From NCBI GenBank assembly GCA_041394245.1, contig JAWKIR010000002.1, forward strand, positions 496,001 through 560,000: DNA of 64,000 nucleotides. The letters are read 5' to 3'. The notes under the pieces were generated by a model, which saw only the letters and a list, made by a program, of their open reading frames with translations, made no database searches and had not been told where the DNA came from. This document shows, in pieces, positions 34,650 to 43,145 of the stretch (positions are counted from its first letter, which is position 1; every line of letters begins with the position of its first letter). Both the position numbers and the translations under genes were made by a program. Source of the stretch: Acidimicrobiales bacterium (GTDB taxonomy: Bacteria; Actinomycetota; Acidimicrobiia; Acidimicrobiales; Aldehydirespiratoraceae).

Positions 34650-35569
34650 GCGTCGTTCCCATCGCTTTCGTTGTTGTCGTCACTGTCGTTGTTGTCGTTG
34701 TCGTCCTGCGAGCGCAGGAACTGCTCCACTTCGGCCGCCAGTTCGTCGCTGGTGGGCAGGGTCGCACCGTCGTGGCCGTACTGGTCGTGTTGCCGTTCGA
34801 GCTCAGCGAGCATGGCCTTGTGGGAGGCCTCGTCGGAGACGAGTTCGTCGAGATGGTTGCGGGTCGCGAGGGCGCGTTCGCCGAGCTCGCCCGACGAGAC
34901 GGTGATGCCGGCGCTCTCCTCGAGCCCTTCGATGAGGGCCTGGGTCGCGGCCGGGTACGGGCCCGGAGGGATGTAGTGCGGCACCTGCGCCCAGATGGTC
35001 AGCGCTTCGAGTCCGGCTGCGTCGAAGGCCTGCTCCAACACCGCTGCCATCCCGGCCGGAACGTCGATGGTGGCCCGGGGCTCGTTGCTCCGGGCGAGGT
35101 CGACATCGGGAGAGGTGATCGTCAGCCGCGTCGAGCGGGTGTGGGGGACCGCGGCCGGATAGGCGCCCATCGAGACGACCCGACGCACGCCGAACCGGTC
35201 GGTGAGATCGACGACGGCGGTGGTGAAGGCACGCCAGTTGTGGTCGGGTTCGGCCCCGTGGAGGATCAGCACGTCGCGGTCGTTGCTGTCGCGACCCGCC
35301 GCGATCTCGAGTTTCGGCCACTCGACTCCGGCATTGACGCCGTCGACCAGGTGCATCGTCGGGCGCCGGGCCCGATGGTCCAACAGCCACTCCGTGTCGA
35401 ATTCGACGAGCGGGTCGGCACCGGTCGCCTCCACGAGATACCGGGCCGCATTGCCGGCGGAAACGCCCGCGTCGATCCAGCCGTCGAAGTGGACGATGAG
35501 GACCGGATCGATCAGATCCGGAATCCGCAGGACGGTGTAGAGATCGGTGGGGTCGACGGCCTTGGTCAT
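34646..35569 (-). CDS. PAC2 family protein
   Basis: A 307-residue PAC2-family protein related to proteasome assembly chaperone 2. The N-terminus MTKAVDPTDLYTVLRIPDL leads to LIVHFDGWIDAGVSAGNAARYL and later VSMGAYPAAVPHTR and WAQVPHYIPPGPYPAA, all typical. The start at 35569 avoids overlap with the divergent thioredoxin promoter. The last 20 residues are an Asp/Asn/Ser tail encoded by a GTT/GTC-type repeat. In actinobacteria PAC2 proteins occur near proteasome genes or alone; no proteasome gene is in the window. Confidence 0.85.
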   Translation of the reverse strand: MTKAVDPTDLYTVLRIPDLIDPVLIVHFDGWIDAGVSAGNAARYLVEATGADPLVEFDTEWLLDHRARRPTMHLVDGVNAGVEWPKLEIAAGRDSNDRDVLILHGAEPDHNWRAFTTAVVDLTDRFGVRRVVSMGAYPAAVPHTRSTRLTITSPDVDLARSNEPRATIDVPAGMAAVLEQAFDAAGLEALTIWAQVPHYIPPGPYPAATQALIEGLEESAGITVSSGELGERALATRNHLDELVSDEASHKAMLAELERQHDQYGHDGATLPTSDELAAEVEQFLRSQDDNDNNDSDDNNESDGNDA

Positions 35570-35654
35570 GCGTGGAGCATCTGACCACGGACCGACGGGC
35601 GCCGTCGACACGGCAACGGGAATGCGACGGCCGTCCGCTACGTTGAACGCCACG

Positions 35655-36353
35655 ATGGCTGATGTAACCGACGCAACGTTCGAAGCCCAGGTGGTGGAGC
35701 GGTCGAAGACCGTCCCCGTCGTGATCGATCTCTGGGCGGAGTGGTGTGGTCCGTGCAAGCAACTCGGGCCGATCCTCGAGAAGGTGATCGCCGCGACCAA
35801 CGGCCAGGTCGAACTCGCCAAGGTCGACGTCGATGCCAATCCTGCGGTCTCGCAGGCGTTCAAGGTGCAGTCGATCCCGGCCGTCTACGCGATGAAGGAC
35901 GGGCAGATCGTCGACGGGTTCATGGGTGCCCAGGGCGAGGCCCAGGTCCAGGAGTTCGTCGACCGGCTGCTGGCCACCGGACCGGGCTCGGAGATCGAGC
36001 AACTCGTCGAGGCGGGCGACGAGGCGTCGCTCGTGAAGGCGCTCGAGATCCAGGCGGACCACCCCGGTGCCGTCGTGGCGCTCGCCGAACTCTTGGTCGC
36101 ACAGGGTGAGCCGGAGACCGGCCTCAAGCTGCTCGAGCGCATCCCGGAGTCTCCCGAGACGCGGCGGATCACTGCGCTGGCTCGCACCGGTGGTGCGGGC
36201 GACGACGTCGAGGCGACGCTCGCCGAGTTGCTCGCCTCGGTGAAGGACGACGACGAGGCCCGCCAGAAGTATGTCGACCTCCTCGAGGTCCTCGGCGCCG
36301 CCGACCCGCGCACCGCGGAGTGGCGTCGCAAGCTCAGCGCCGCACTGTTCTAG
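35655..36353 (+). CDS. cnoX: CnoX/YbbN-like thioredoxin-TPR co-chaperone
   Basis: A 232-residue protein with an N-terminal thioredoxin domain (about 1-108) with the intact redox motif WCGPC, cis-Pro in QSIPAVYAM, and a C-terminal TPR-like helical domain (SEIEQLVEAGDEAS, HPGAVVALAELLVAQGEPETGLKLL). This is the CnoX architecture, a chaperone that protects proteins from oxidation and hands them to GroEL or DnaK. ATG 35655 follows a 5' region of about 85 bp shared with PAC2. Its last codons lie inside the 16-bp tandem repeat. Confidence 0.85.
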   Translation: MADVTDATFEAQVVERSKTVPVVIDLWAEWCGPCKQLGPILEKVIAATNGQVELAKVDVDANPAVSQAFKVQSIPAVYAMKDGQIVDGFMGAQGEAQVQEFVDRLLATGPGSEIEQLVEAGDEASLVKALEIQADHPGAVVALAELLVAQGEPETGLKLLERIPESPETRRITALARTGGAGDDVEATLAELLASVKDDDEARQKYVDLLEVLGAADPRTAEWRRKLSAALF

Positions 36354-36405
36354 ACCAGCACTGTTCTGAACCGGCACTGTTCCAGACCGGTACTGACACA
36401 GCCCG
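36342..36405. repeat. 16-bp tandem repeat across the cnoX stop codon
   Basis: Four consecutive 16-bp units start at 36342, 36358, 36374 and 36390: GCACTGTTCTAGACCA, GCACTGTTCTGAACCG, GCACTGTTCCAGACCG and the degenerate GTACTGACACAGCCCG. The first unit contains the last two codons and the stop of cnoX, the rest is in the spacer before comEA. Confidence 0.85.
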
Positions 36406-36454
36406 TCGGTAGGGTCGGCGGGCACCACTTCCCCCATGAACCTCGCAGAGAGGC

Positions 36455-37144
36455 ATGGATGTGGACGTACGGCGACGGGTGTCGGAGTTGCTCGACTCGC
36501 TCGCGGATCGGCTCGGGATCAGCGTGTGGAGTGTGGTCGTCGGCGCGGTGGCCGTGACGGTCGCCGGACTGGCCGGGTGGTGGGCGTTCAGGGCTCCTGA
36601 TCCGCCGCCGGTGGAGGAGGTGTTGCCGCGGATCGACGCCGTCGATGCCGCGCCGGCAGTCGCCCCGGCAGCAGCTGTGTCGAACGACTCGCCGATCGCG
36701 ACGACGATCGTCGTGCACATCGACGGGGCCGTCGCCCGCCCCGGTGTGCACGAACTCGACGACGACGCCCGGGTGGTCGACGCGGTCGAGGCCGCCGGCG
36801 GGCTGTTGGCCGAGGCCGATCGCGAGCGGCTCAACCTCGCGGCTCCGATCTCGGACGGTCAGCGCCTCTGGGTGCCCTGGGTGGGAGAGGAGGAGCCGGC
36901 GGTGGTTTCGCTGTCCGGTGGCGAGGCGCCGTCGAGCGACCGACCGAGCACCGGACCGATCGATCTCAACACCGCCGATCAGGTGGCGTTGGAGACGCTT
37001 CCGGGGGTCGGGCCGAGCATCGCCGGCGCGATCCTCCGACATCGCGAGCAGGAGGGTCCGTTCGAGCGGGTTGAAGACCTGCTCGAGGTGGCCGGGATCG
37101 GGCCCAGCCGGCTCGCGCAGCTCGAACCGCTGGTGACGGTGTGA
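36455..37144 (+). CDS. comEA: competence protein ComEA
   Basis: A 229-residue DNA-uptake receptor: one membrane helix (SVWSVVVGAVAVTVAGLAGWW, about 24-44), an SLBB/soluble-ligand-binding domain (IVVHIDGAVARPGVHELDDDARVVDAVEAAGG) and two C-terminal helix-hairpin-helix motifs (IDLNTADQVALETLPGVG and VEDLLEVAGIGPSRLAQLE) that bind double-stranded DNA. Its stop overlaps the comEC GTG. The locus suggests natural transformation ability, though comF and pilus genes are not in the window. Confidence 0.93.
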   Translation: MDVDVRRRVSELLDSLADRLGISVWSVVVGAVAVTVAGLAGWWAFRAPDPPPVEEVLPRIDAVDAAPAVAPAAAVSNDSPIATTIVVHIDGAVARPGVHELDDDARVVDAVEAAGGLLAEADRERLNLAAPISDGQRLWVPWVGEEEPAVVSLSGGEAPSSDRPSTGPIDLNTADQVALETLPGVGPSIAGAILRHREQEGPFERVEDLLEVAGIGPSRLAQLEPLVTV

Positions 37145-38919
37145 GGGCCCATGTCGTGATGGCGGCGGCAGCGGTGGGGGCGCTCGTTGGGTTGCCCGTG
37201 CCGTGGTGGCTGGCTGCGTCGGGGTGCATCGGGACCCTCGCGCTCGCGCTCGCGGGGCGACTCGGCGGCCGACGCGGCGGCGTCTGGGCCGTTGTGGTGA
37301 TGTTCCTCGTCACGAGTGCGTCGGCGCTGCATGCAACCCGATCGCTCGACTTCCCGGCCGCCGACGAGTTCGACGGCTGGGTGACGCTCGTCGACGATCC
37401 TCGCACCAGCGGCCCGGTGGGAGTGCGCGTCACCGTGCGCGCGGACCGGCGGCGGCTCGTCGCGTCGGCGCACGGGGCCGTCGCCGGACGACTCGACGAT
37501 GCCCTGGCAGGAGAGCGGGTTCGCCTGGTCGGCACGATTCGTCCGGTCGCCGCCGACGACGAACGTTCGATCCAGCGTCACATCGTCGGTCGGATCACCG
37601 TCACCGCGGTGCTCGATGCGGCCGATGCGGCGCCGGTCGCGGCCGGTGCCAACGCGATCCGGCGCACGCTCGCCGGAGGGGCGGCGTCGTTGACCCGTGA
37701 CGACCGATCCCTGTTCCTCGGGATGGTCATGGGCGACGACCGCGGCCAGGGCCCGGTGGTCGCCGATGACTTCCGAGCTGCGGGGTTGGGGCACCTGCTG
37801 GTGGTGTCGGGTCAGAACGTCGCGTTCGTGCTCGCCGTCGCCATGCCCGTGGCAGGACGGATGCGCCCGGCCGGTCGGGCGACCCTCCTGATGGTCGTGC
37901 TCGGTCTGTTCGCGGTCATGACCCGCTTCGAACCATCCGTTCTGCGGGCGACCGCGATGGCAGGCGTCGGCATCGGCTCGACGGCGCTCGGCCGACCGAC
38001 GGATGGACGAGCAGGGCTGTCGTGGGCGGTCGCCGGGCTCCTCGTCATCGATCCGTTCCTGGTGCACAGCATCGCGTTCCGCCTCTCCGCCGCAGCCACC
38101 GCCGGGATCGTGTGGCTGGGCGGCCCCCTCGGCGAGCGACTGCCGGGACCGGGATGGCTGCGGGTACCGATCGCCACGACGGTGGCCGCACAGTTGGCCG
38201 TGTCGCCGGTCCTGATCGCCGTCTTCGGGCCGATCCCGCTGGCCTCGTTGCCGGCCAACGTCCTGGCCGGGCCCGCCAGCGGTGCGGTGATGATCTGGGG
38301 ATGCACGGCCGGGCTGGTGGCCGGGGTCTTCGGCGGTGTGGTCGCCACAGTGGTGCATTGGCCGACGCAGGCGCTGCTGTGGTGGATCAGCAGCGTCGCC
38401 CGGGGCGCCGCTGCCGCCCCGTCGGCCCGCCTCGGGGGCCCCGAGCTGATCGCGCTGTCGATGGCGGCGTTGGCGGCCGTCGGGGTGCGTCGGTACCGCG
38501 TCGGAGTGCTGTCCGGCCTGGTCAGCGTGGTCGTGTGTGCGTCTGCGGCCTTCGCAACCCCTCGGCTGCCGATCGGGTCGACCGTGCTGGGCAACGGGGT
38601 GACGGTGGTGCACGGCCAGGGCGGCACGGTGGTCGTACTCGACGATCCCGGTCCGGCACGCCTCGTGCTCGAACGGCTCCGACTCGCCGGCGTGCGTCGA
38701 CCCGTCCTGGTGATCGCGACCGACGGCGACCGGGCCGATGCCGATGCCGTGCTCGCGCTGACCGAGCGATTCGGTCCGCTCCCGATCGCCGCGCCTCCGC
38801 TGCATCGCGTGCCGGGCGCGCGAACCGTCACCGCGGGTCGGGTGCTCGTCGCCGGAACCATCCGCGTCGTGATCCTGGAGTCGGACCCGGAGATCGTGTT
38901 CTCGGCAGGCTCCGCATGA
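37141..38919 (+). CDS. comEC: ComEC/Rec2 DNA uptake channel
   Basis: A 592-residue protein with the ComEC core: N-terminal helices and OB-like domain, then the competence domain with SLTRDDRSLFLGMVMGDDRG, GHLLVVSGQNVAFVLAVAMP and repeated membrane helices to about residue 450. The C-terminal 130 residues correspond to a metallo-beta-lactamase domain, but the HxHxDH ligand motif is replaced by ATDGDRADAD, so the nuclease site appears dead. It starts with GTG at 37141, overlapping comEA. Confidence 0.9.
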   Translation: MRAHVVMAAAAVGALVGLPVPWWLAASGCIGTLALALAGRLGGRRGGVWAVVVMFLVTSASALHATRSLDFPAADEFDGWVTLVDDPRTSGPVGVRVTVRADRRRLVASAHGAVAGRLDDALAGERVRLVGTIRPVAADDERSIQRHIVGRITVTAVLDAADAAPVAAGANAIRRTLAGGAASLTRDDRSLFLGMVMGDDRGQGPVVADDFRAAGLGHLLVVSGQNVAFVLAVAMPVAGRMRPAGRATLLMVVLGLFAVMTRFEPSVLRATAMAGVGIGSTALGRPTDGRAGLSWAVAGLLVIDPFLVHSIAFRLSAAATAGIVWLGGPLGERLPGPGWLRVPIATTVAAQLAVSPVLIAVFGPIPLASLPANVLAGPASGAVMIWGCTAGLVAGVFGGVVATVVHWPTQALLWWISSVARGAAAAPSARLGGPELIALSMAALAAVGVRRYRVGVLSGLVSVVVCASAAFATPRLPIGSTVLGNGVTVVHGQGGTVVVLDDPGPARLVLERLRLAGVRRPVLVIATDGDRADADAVLALTERFGPLPIAAPPLHRVPGARTVTAGRVLVAGTIRVVILESDPEIVFSAGSA

Positions 38920-39782
38920 CCGCTCGGCCGCTATGGTCGGCGGCGATGTTCCTCGCGCTGGGCGACACCCGATTCGACATCACCACCCGGGCCCTGGTGA
39001 TGGGCATTCTCAACCGCACCCCCGATTCGTTCTACGACGGTGGTCAGTACTGGGACTTCGACGACTTCCTGCGCAAGGCCGAGGATCTGGTCGACGACGG
39101 GGCGGACTTCCTCGACGTCGGTGGCGTGAAGGCGGGGCCCGGTCCCGAGGTCACCCCCGAGGAGGAGATGGAGCGCGTCGTCCCGGCGATCGCCGCATTG
39201 CGCGCACGGTTCGACATCCCCATCTCGGTCGACACGTTCCGGGCGTCGGTCCTCGACGAGGCGCTCGCGGCGGGGGCCGATGTCGGCAACGACATCTCCG
39301 GCTTCGCCGACCCCGGCTATCTGCCCACGGCCGCGGCACACGGCGCATCGGTGGTGGCGACCCAGGTTCGGATCGGACCACGCATCCCCGACCCGGAGCC
39401 GATCTACGACGATGTCCGGACCGACGTCGTCGCTTTCCTGCGGGTGCGGGCCGATGCGGCGCTGGCCGCCGGTATCCCTCGCGAGCGGATCATGGTCGAC
39501 GCGGGCCTCGATCTCGGAAAGAACCCGGCGATGTCCACCGAACTGCTCCGGCACAGCGACGACCTCGTCGACCTGGGCTTTCCCGTGTTCCTGTCGGCAT
39601 CCAACAAGGGGTTCCTCGGCGAGTTGGCCGGTACGGAAGTCGACGATCGGCGCGATGCGACCTTCGGCGCCCACGCGCTCGGGATCGCGCTGGGATGTCG
39701 CGTGCTGCGGGCCCACGATGTGCGGGGCAATCGCCGCCTGGCCGACATGATGAGCGCGGTGCTCGCCCATCGGCGAGGCTGA
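38916..39782 (+). CDS. folP2: dihydropteroate synthase-like protein, FolP2 type
   Basis: A 288-residue DHPS-fold protein. The motif DVGGVKAGPG replaces the DIGGESTRPG of true DHPS, as in mycobacterial FolP2, a paralogue reported to lack DHPS activity. The C-terminal Lys (SASNKGF) and Arg (RAHDVRGNRR) sites are kept. The ATG at 38916 overlaps the comEC stop (ATGA) and is preferred; ATG 38946 (MFLALGDTRFD) is the alternative. Its place between comEC and holA is unusual for a folate gene. Confidence 0.85.
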   Translation: MTARPLWSAAMFLALGDTRFDITTRALVMGILNRTPDSFYDGGQYWDFDDFLRKAEDLVDDGADFLDVGGVKAGPGPEVTPEEEMERVVPAIAALRARFDIPISVDTFRASVLDEALAAGADVGNDISGFADPGYLPTAAAHGASVVATQVRIGPRIPDPEPIYDDVRTDVVAFLRVRADAALAAGIPRERIMVDAGLDLGKNPAMSTELLRHSDDLVDLGFPVFLSASNKGFLGELAGTEVDDRRDATFGAHALGIALGCRVLRAHDVRGNRRLADMMSAVLAHRRG

Positions 39783-39786
39783 GACC

Positions 39787-40827
39787 GTGAGCCTGCACCT
39801 CATACTCGGCGACGACCCGGTGCTGATCAGCGAGGCCGTGACCACGGTGATCGACGAACTCGTCGGCGACGGCGACCGTGGTCTCATGCTCGAGATCCTG
39901 GGCGAGGCCGACTACAAGAACGACGACGGCGGCTACGACCCGCTGCGGCTGATCGACGCGGCCCGCACCCCGCCATTCCTCACCGACAAACGTGTCGTGG
40001 TCGGCCGCCACGCCAGCCGCTTCAGCCGCAAGGACGACTACGGCCCGCTGCTCACGATGCTGGCCGAGCCGCTCGACAGCACCGACCTCGTGCTCGTGTG
40101 GGAGAAGGGGGTCGAGCCGAAGGTCGACAAGATGCCGAGTCTGCCCAAGGCGCTCAAGGACGCGATCCAGGTCGCCGGCGGCATCACGGTCTCCACGTCG
40201 GCGGGGCGGGGCAAGGAGGTCGGGGTCTGGCTACGCGACCAACTCGGCCACTCGTCACTGGAGTTCGAGCGGGCGGCGGTGACCGCGCTCGAGACCCTGA
40301 TCGGCGACGACTCCGGTCGCGTCATCGGGATCGTCCGCACGCTGGAGGGCGCGCTCGGTCATGGCGCCACCGTCACCGCCGATGACATTGCGACCTTTGG
40401 CGGCAGCGAGAAGGGCGGCACCGTTCCGTGGGCCCTCGACGATGCGATCGACAGCGGCAATGTCGCCCAGGCGCTCGAGTTGCTCACCCGCCTCATTCCC
40501 TACGACGGCACGCCCGCCGATCGCACCGGTGCCGCCTTCCGGCTCATGGCCACGTTGCATCGGCGCTATGGCAACATGTTGCGACTCGACGGTGCCGGCG
40601 TCGGGTCCGACAAGCAGGCGGCCGAGCTGCTCGGGATCAAGGGATCGACGTTTCCGGCCAAGAAGGCGCTCCAGCAGAGCCGCAAGCTCGGCATCGAGAA
40701 GCTGGCCCGAGCGATCGAGTTGCTCGCCACCGCCGACATGCAGTTGCGCGGGACCGTCGACTGGCCACCGGAGCTGGTGATGGAGGTGCTGGTCGCTCGC
40801 CTCGCCAGCCTCTCCGGTCGCCGGTAG
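39787..40827 (+). CDS. holA: DNA polymerase III subunit delta
   Basis: A 346-residue HolA, the clamp-loader wrench subunit that opens the sliding clamp. It begins MSLHLILGDDPVLISEAV (GTG at 39787), has TPPFLTDKRVVVGR in the degenerate AAA+ domain and a helical C-terminal collar domain (GTVPWALDDAIDSGNVAQAL). In bacteria holA is commonly found between comEC and rpsT, as here. Confidence 0.93.
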   Translation: MSLHLILGDDPVLISEAVTTVIDELVGDGDRGLMLEILGEADYKNDDGGYDPLRLIDAARTPPFLTDKRVVVGRHASRFSRKDDYGPLLTMLAEPLDSTDLVLVWEKGVEPKVDKMPSLPKALKDAIQVAGGITVSTSAGRGKEVGVWLRDQLGHSSLEFERAAVTALETLIGDDSGRVIGIVRTLEGALGHGATVTADDIATFGGSEKGGTVPWALDDAIDSGNVAQALELLTRLIPYDGTPADRTGAAFRLMATLHRRYGNMLRLDGAGVGSDKQAAELLGIKGSTFPAKKALQQSRKLGIEKLARAIELLATADMQLRGTVDWPPELVMEVLVARLASLSGRR

Positions 40828-40864
40828 GCATCGATCCACCCAGGAAGCGACCGCGACAACGCGA

Positions 40865-40890
40865 AACGACCGGCCCGAAGGCCGGTCGTT
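40865..40890. terminator. bidirectional terminator between holA and rpsT
   Basis: A perfect 11-bp stem AACGACCGGCC/GGCCGGTCGTT with a CGAA loop, extended by GCG/CGC outside one bulge, lies between the convergent holA and rpsT genes. There is only a short T/A run, as usual in very GC-rich genomes. Confidence 0.8.
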
Positions 40891-40938
40891 CGCATCAGAT
40901 CGAATGGCCCGAGCGTGATTGGCTCGAGCGGGAGTGGC

Positions 40939-41196
40939 TCAGGAAGCGGCGTTGAGCCGACGCATGAGGCGGCTCTTGCGGCGAGCCGCGGTGTTCTTCT
41001 TGAGCAGCCCCTTCTGGGCGGCCTTGTCGATGCGCTTGATCGCCGCCTTGACCGCCTCTTCGGCGTTCTCGCCCTCGTCGATCGCCGTCAGCGCGGTCTT
41101 GGTGCGCGTGTGGAGTTCGGAGCGAACCTTGCGGTTGCGGAGATTGCGCTTCTCGGTCTGTCGGTTGCGCTTGATCTGCGACTTGATGTTTGCCAC
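40939..41196 (-). CDS. rpsT: 30S ribosomal protein S20
   Basis: An 85-residue S20, rich in Lys and Arg and fully helical (MANIKSQIKRNRQTEKRNLR, KRIDKAAQKGLLKKNTAARR). The start is GTG at 41196 (MANIKSQ), with the ATG of longer frames lying outside the family length. It stands alone, divergent from lepA with a 127-bp intergenic region. Confidence 0.96.
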   Translation of the reverse strand: MANIKSQIKRNRQTEKRNLRNRKVRSELHTRTKTALTAIDEGENAEEAVKAAIKRIDKAAQKGLLKKNTAARRKSRLMRRLNAAS

Positions 41197-41323
41197 GTCT
41201 ACCTCGATGATTCCTGCGACGACGCCGTCGCAGCGCTGCGGGAACAGCGGTTGAGAACGAAGCGAAAGCGTATCGGGTACCGGCACGGGATCGCACCCAT
41301 CCGTCGGTATCGTCGGCAGCGAA

Positions 41324-43108
41324 ATGGACCTGGACCGCATTCGCAACACGTCGATCATCGCCCACATCGACCACGGCAAGTCGACGTTGGCCGACCGGAT
41401 GCTGGAGCTCACCGGGGCGGTCGATGCCCGCGACATGCGCGCCCAGTATCTCGACTCGATGGATCTCGAACGCGAGCGCGGGATCACCATCAAGTTGCAG
41501 TCGGTCCGTCTCGAATGGGACGACCACATCATCAACCTGATCGACACCCCGGGCCACGTCGACTTCGGCTACGAGGTGAGTCGGTCGCTGGCCGCGTGCG
41601 AGAGCGTGATCCTCGTCGTCGACGCCTCCCAGGGAATCGAGGCGCAAACCCTGGCCAATTGCTATCTCGCGATGGAGAACGAGCTCGAGATCGTGGCGTG
41701 CCTCAACAAGATCGACCTACCGGCGGCGGAGCCCGACAAGTACGCCGCCGAGATCGAGCAGGTGCTCGGCATTCCGGCCCGCGACATCCTGCGGATCTCC
41801 GCCAAGACCGGCGAAGGTGTGTCCGAACTGCTCGATGCGGTGATCGCGACCACCCCGCCCCCGGAGGGCGATCCCGACGCGCCGCTCCAGGCACTGATCT
41901 TCGACTCGCACTTCGATCAGTACCGGGGGGTGGTCAGCTCGATCCGTGTCATGCAAGGCACGATGTCGCGCAAGGACAAGGTCCGCTTCATCCACGCCGG
42001 TACGAGCCACGACATCGACGAGATCGGCGTGCGCACACCCGACAGCATGCCCGTCGACCAGCTGGGGCCCGGTGAGACCGGCTATCTCATCGCCGGCATC
42101 AAGGACGTCGGCGAGGCCCGCTCCGGCGAGACGGTGACCACCGACCGCAAGGGTTCCGACGTTGCGCTCGAGGGCTACGCCGAGCCGAAGCCGATGGTGT
42201 TCTCCGGGCTGTATCCGATCGACGGCGACGAGTTCACCGACCTGCGCGAAGCGCTCGAGAAGCTCCGACTCAACGACTCGAGCTTCACCTACGAGCCGGA
42301 GACCTCCGGTGCCCTGGGATTCGGGTTTCGCTGCGGCTTCCTCGGCCTGCTCCACATGGAGATCGTGCGCGAGCGTCTCGAGCGGGAGTTCGGACTGTCG
42401 CTCATCTCGACGGCTCCCTCGGTCGAGTACCACGTCACCAAGACCGACGGCTCCGAGATCGTCGTGTCGAACCCGTCGGAACTACCCCCGGCCGGCGAGA
42501 TCCAGTCCATCGCCGAGCCCTACCTCCGGGCGACGGTCCTCGCCCCGTCGGACTACACCGGCACGATCATGGATCTCTGCCAGACCCGGCGCGGCGTGAT
42601 GAACAAGATGGAGTACCTCTCGCCCGAGCGGGTCGAGCTGCACTACCGGCTTCCGCTCGCGGAGGTGGTCATCGACTTCTTCGACCAGCTCAAGAGCCGG
42701 ACCCAGGGCTATGCCAGCCTCGACTACGAGCCCGACGACTATGCAGTCGACGCCCTCGTGCGGGTCGACATCCTGCTCCACGGTGAACCGGTCGATGCAT
42801 TCAGCTCGATCATCCACAAGGACAAGGCCTACGACTACGGCAAGAAGATGGCCGACAAGCTCAAGGAGCTCATCCCGCGCCAGCAGTTCGAGGTGCCGAT
42901 CCAGGCGGCGATCGGCGGGAAGATCATCGCCCGTTCGACGGTGCGGGCCTTCCGCAAGGACGTCACCGAGAAGCTCTACGGCGGCGACGTCACGCGGAAG
43001 AACAAGTTGCTCAAGAAGCAGAAGGAAGGCAAGAAGCGGATGAAGTCGATCGGCAGGGTCGACATTCCGCAGGAGGCGTTCATCTCCGCGCTCCAGCTCG
43101 ACGACTGA
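41324..43108 (+). CDS. lepA: elongation factor 4 (LepA)
   Basis: A 594-residue translational GTPase. G1 is HIDHGKSTLADRML, switch I ends RGITIK, G3 is DTPGHVDFGYEVSR, and G4 is NKIDLP. The LepA-specific C-terminal domain ends with FRKDVTEKLYGGDVTRKNKLLKKQKEGKKRM in pieces. It acts on stalled ribosomes. The order rpsT/lepA/hrcA/dnaJ is conserved in Actinobacteria. Confidence 0.97.
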   Translation: MDLDRIRNTSIIAHIDHGKSTLADRMLELTGAVDARDMRAQYLDSMDLERERGITIKLQSVRLEWDDHIINLIDTPGHVDFGYEVSRSLAACESVILVVDASQGIEAQTLANCYLAMENELEIVACLNKIDLPAAEPDKYAAEIEQVLGIPARDILRISAKTGEGVSELLDAVIATTPPPEGDPDAPLQALIFDSHFDQYRGVVSSIRVMQGTMSRKDKVRFIHAGTSHDIDEIGVRTPDSMPVDQLGPGETGYLIAGIKDVGEARSGETVTTDRKGSDVALEGYAEPKPMVFSGLYPIDGDEFTDLREALEKLRLNDSSFTYEPETSGALGFGFRCGFLGLLHMEIVRERLEREFGLSLISTAPSVEYHVTKTDGSEIVVSNPSELPPAGEIQSIAEPYLRATVLAPSDYTGTIMDLCQTRRGVMNKMEYLSPERVELHYRLPLAEVVIDFFDQLKSRTQGYASLDYEPDDYAVDALVRVDILLHGEPVDAFSSIIHKDKAYDYGKKMADKLKELIPRQQFEVPIQAAIGGKIIARSTVRAFRKDVTEKLYGGDVTRKNKLLKKQKEGKKRMKSIGRVDIPQEAFISALQLDD

Positions 43109-43145
43109 TGCCGTCGCCCGCGACCGCGGCCGATAGATTGCGTTG

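Noticed and set aside
43109..43145. CIRCE operator in front of hrcA
   Set aside because: No TTAGCACTC-N9-GAGTGCTAA or near variant is present.
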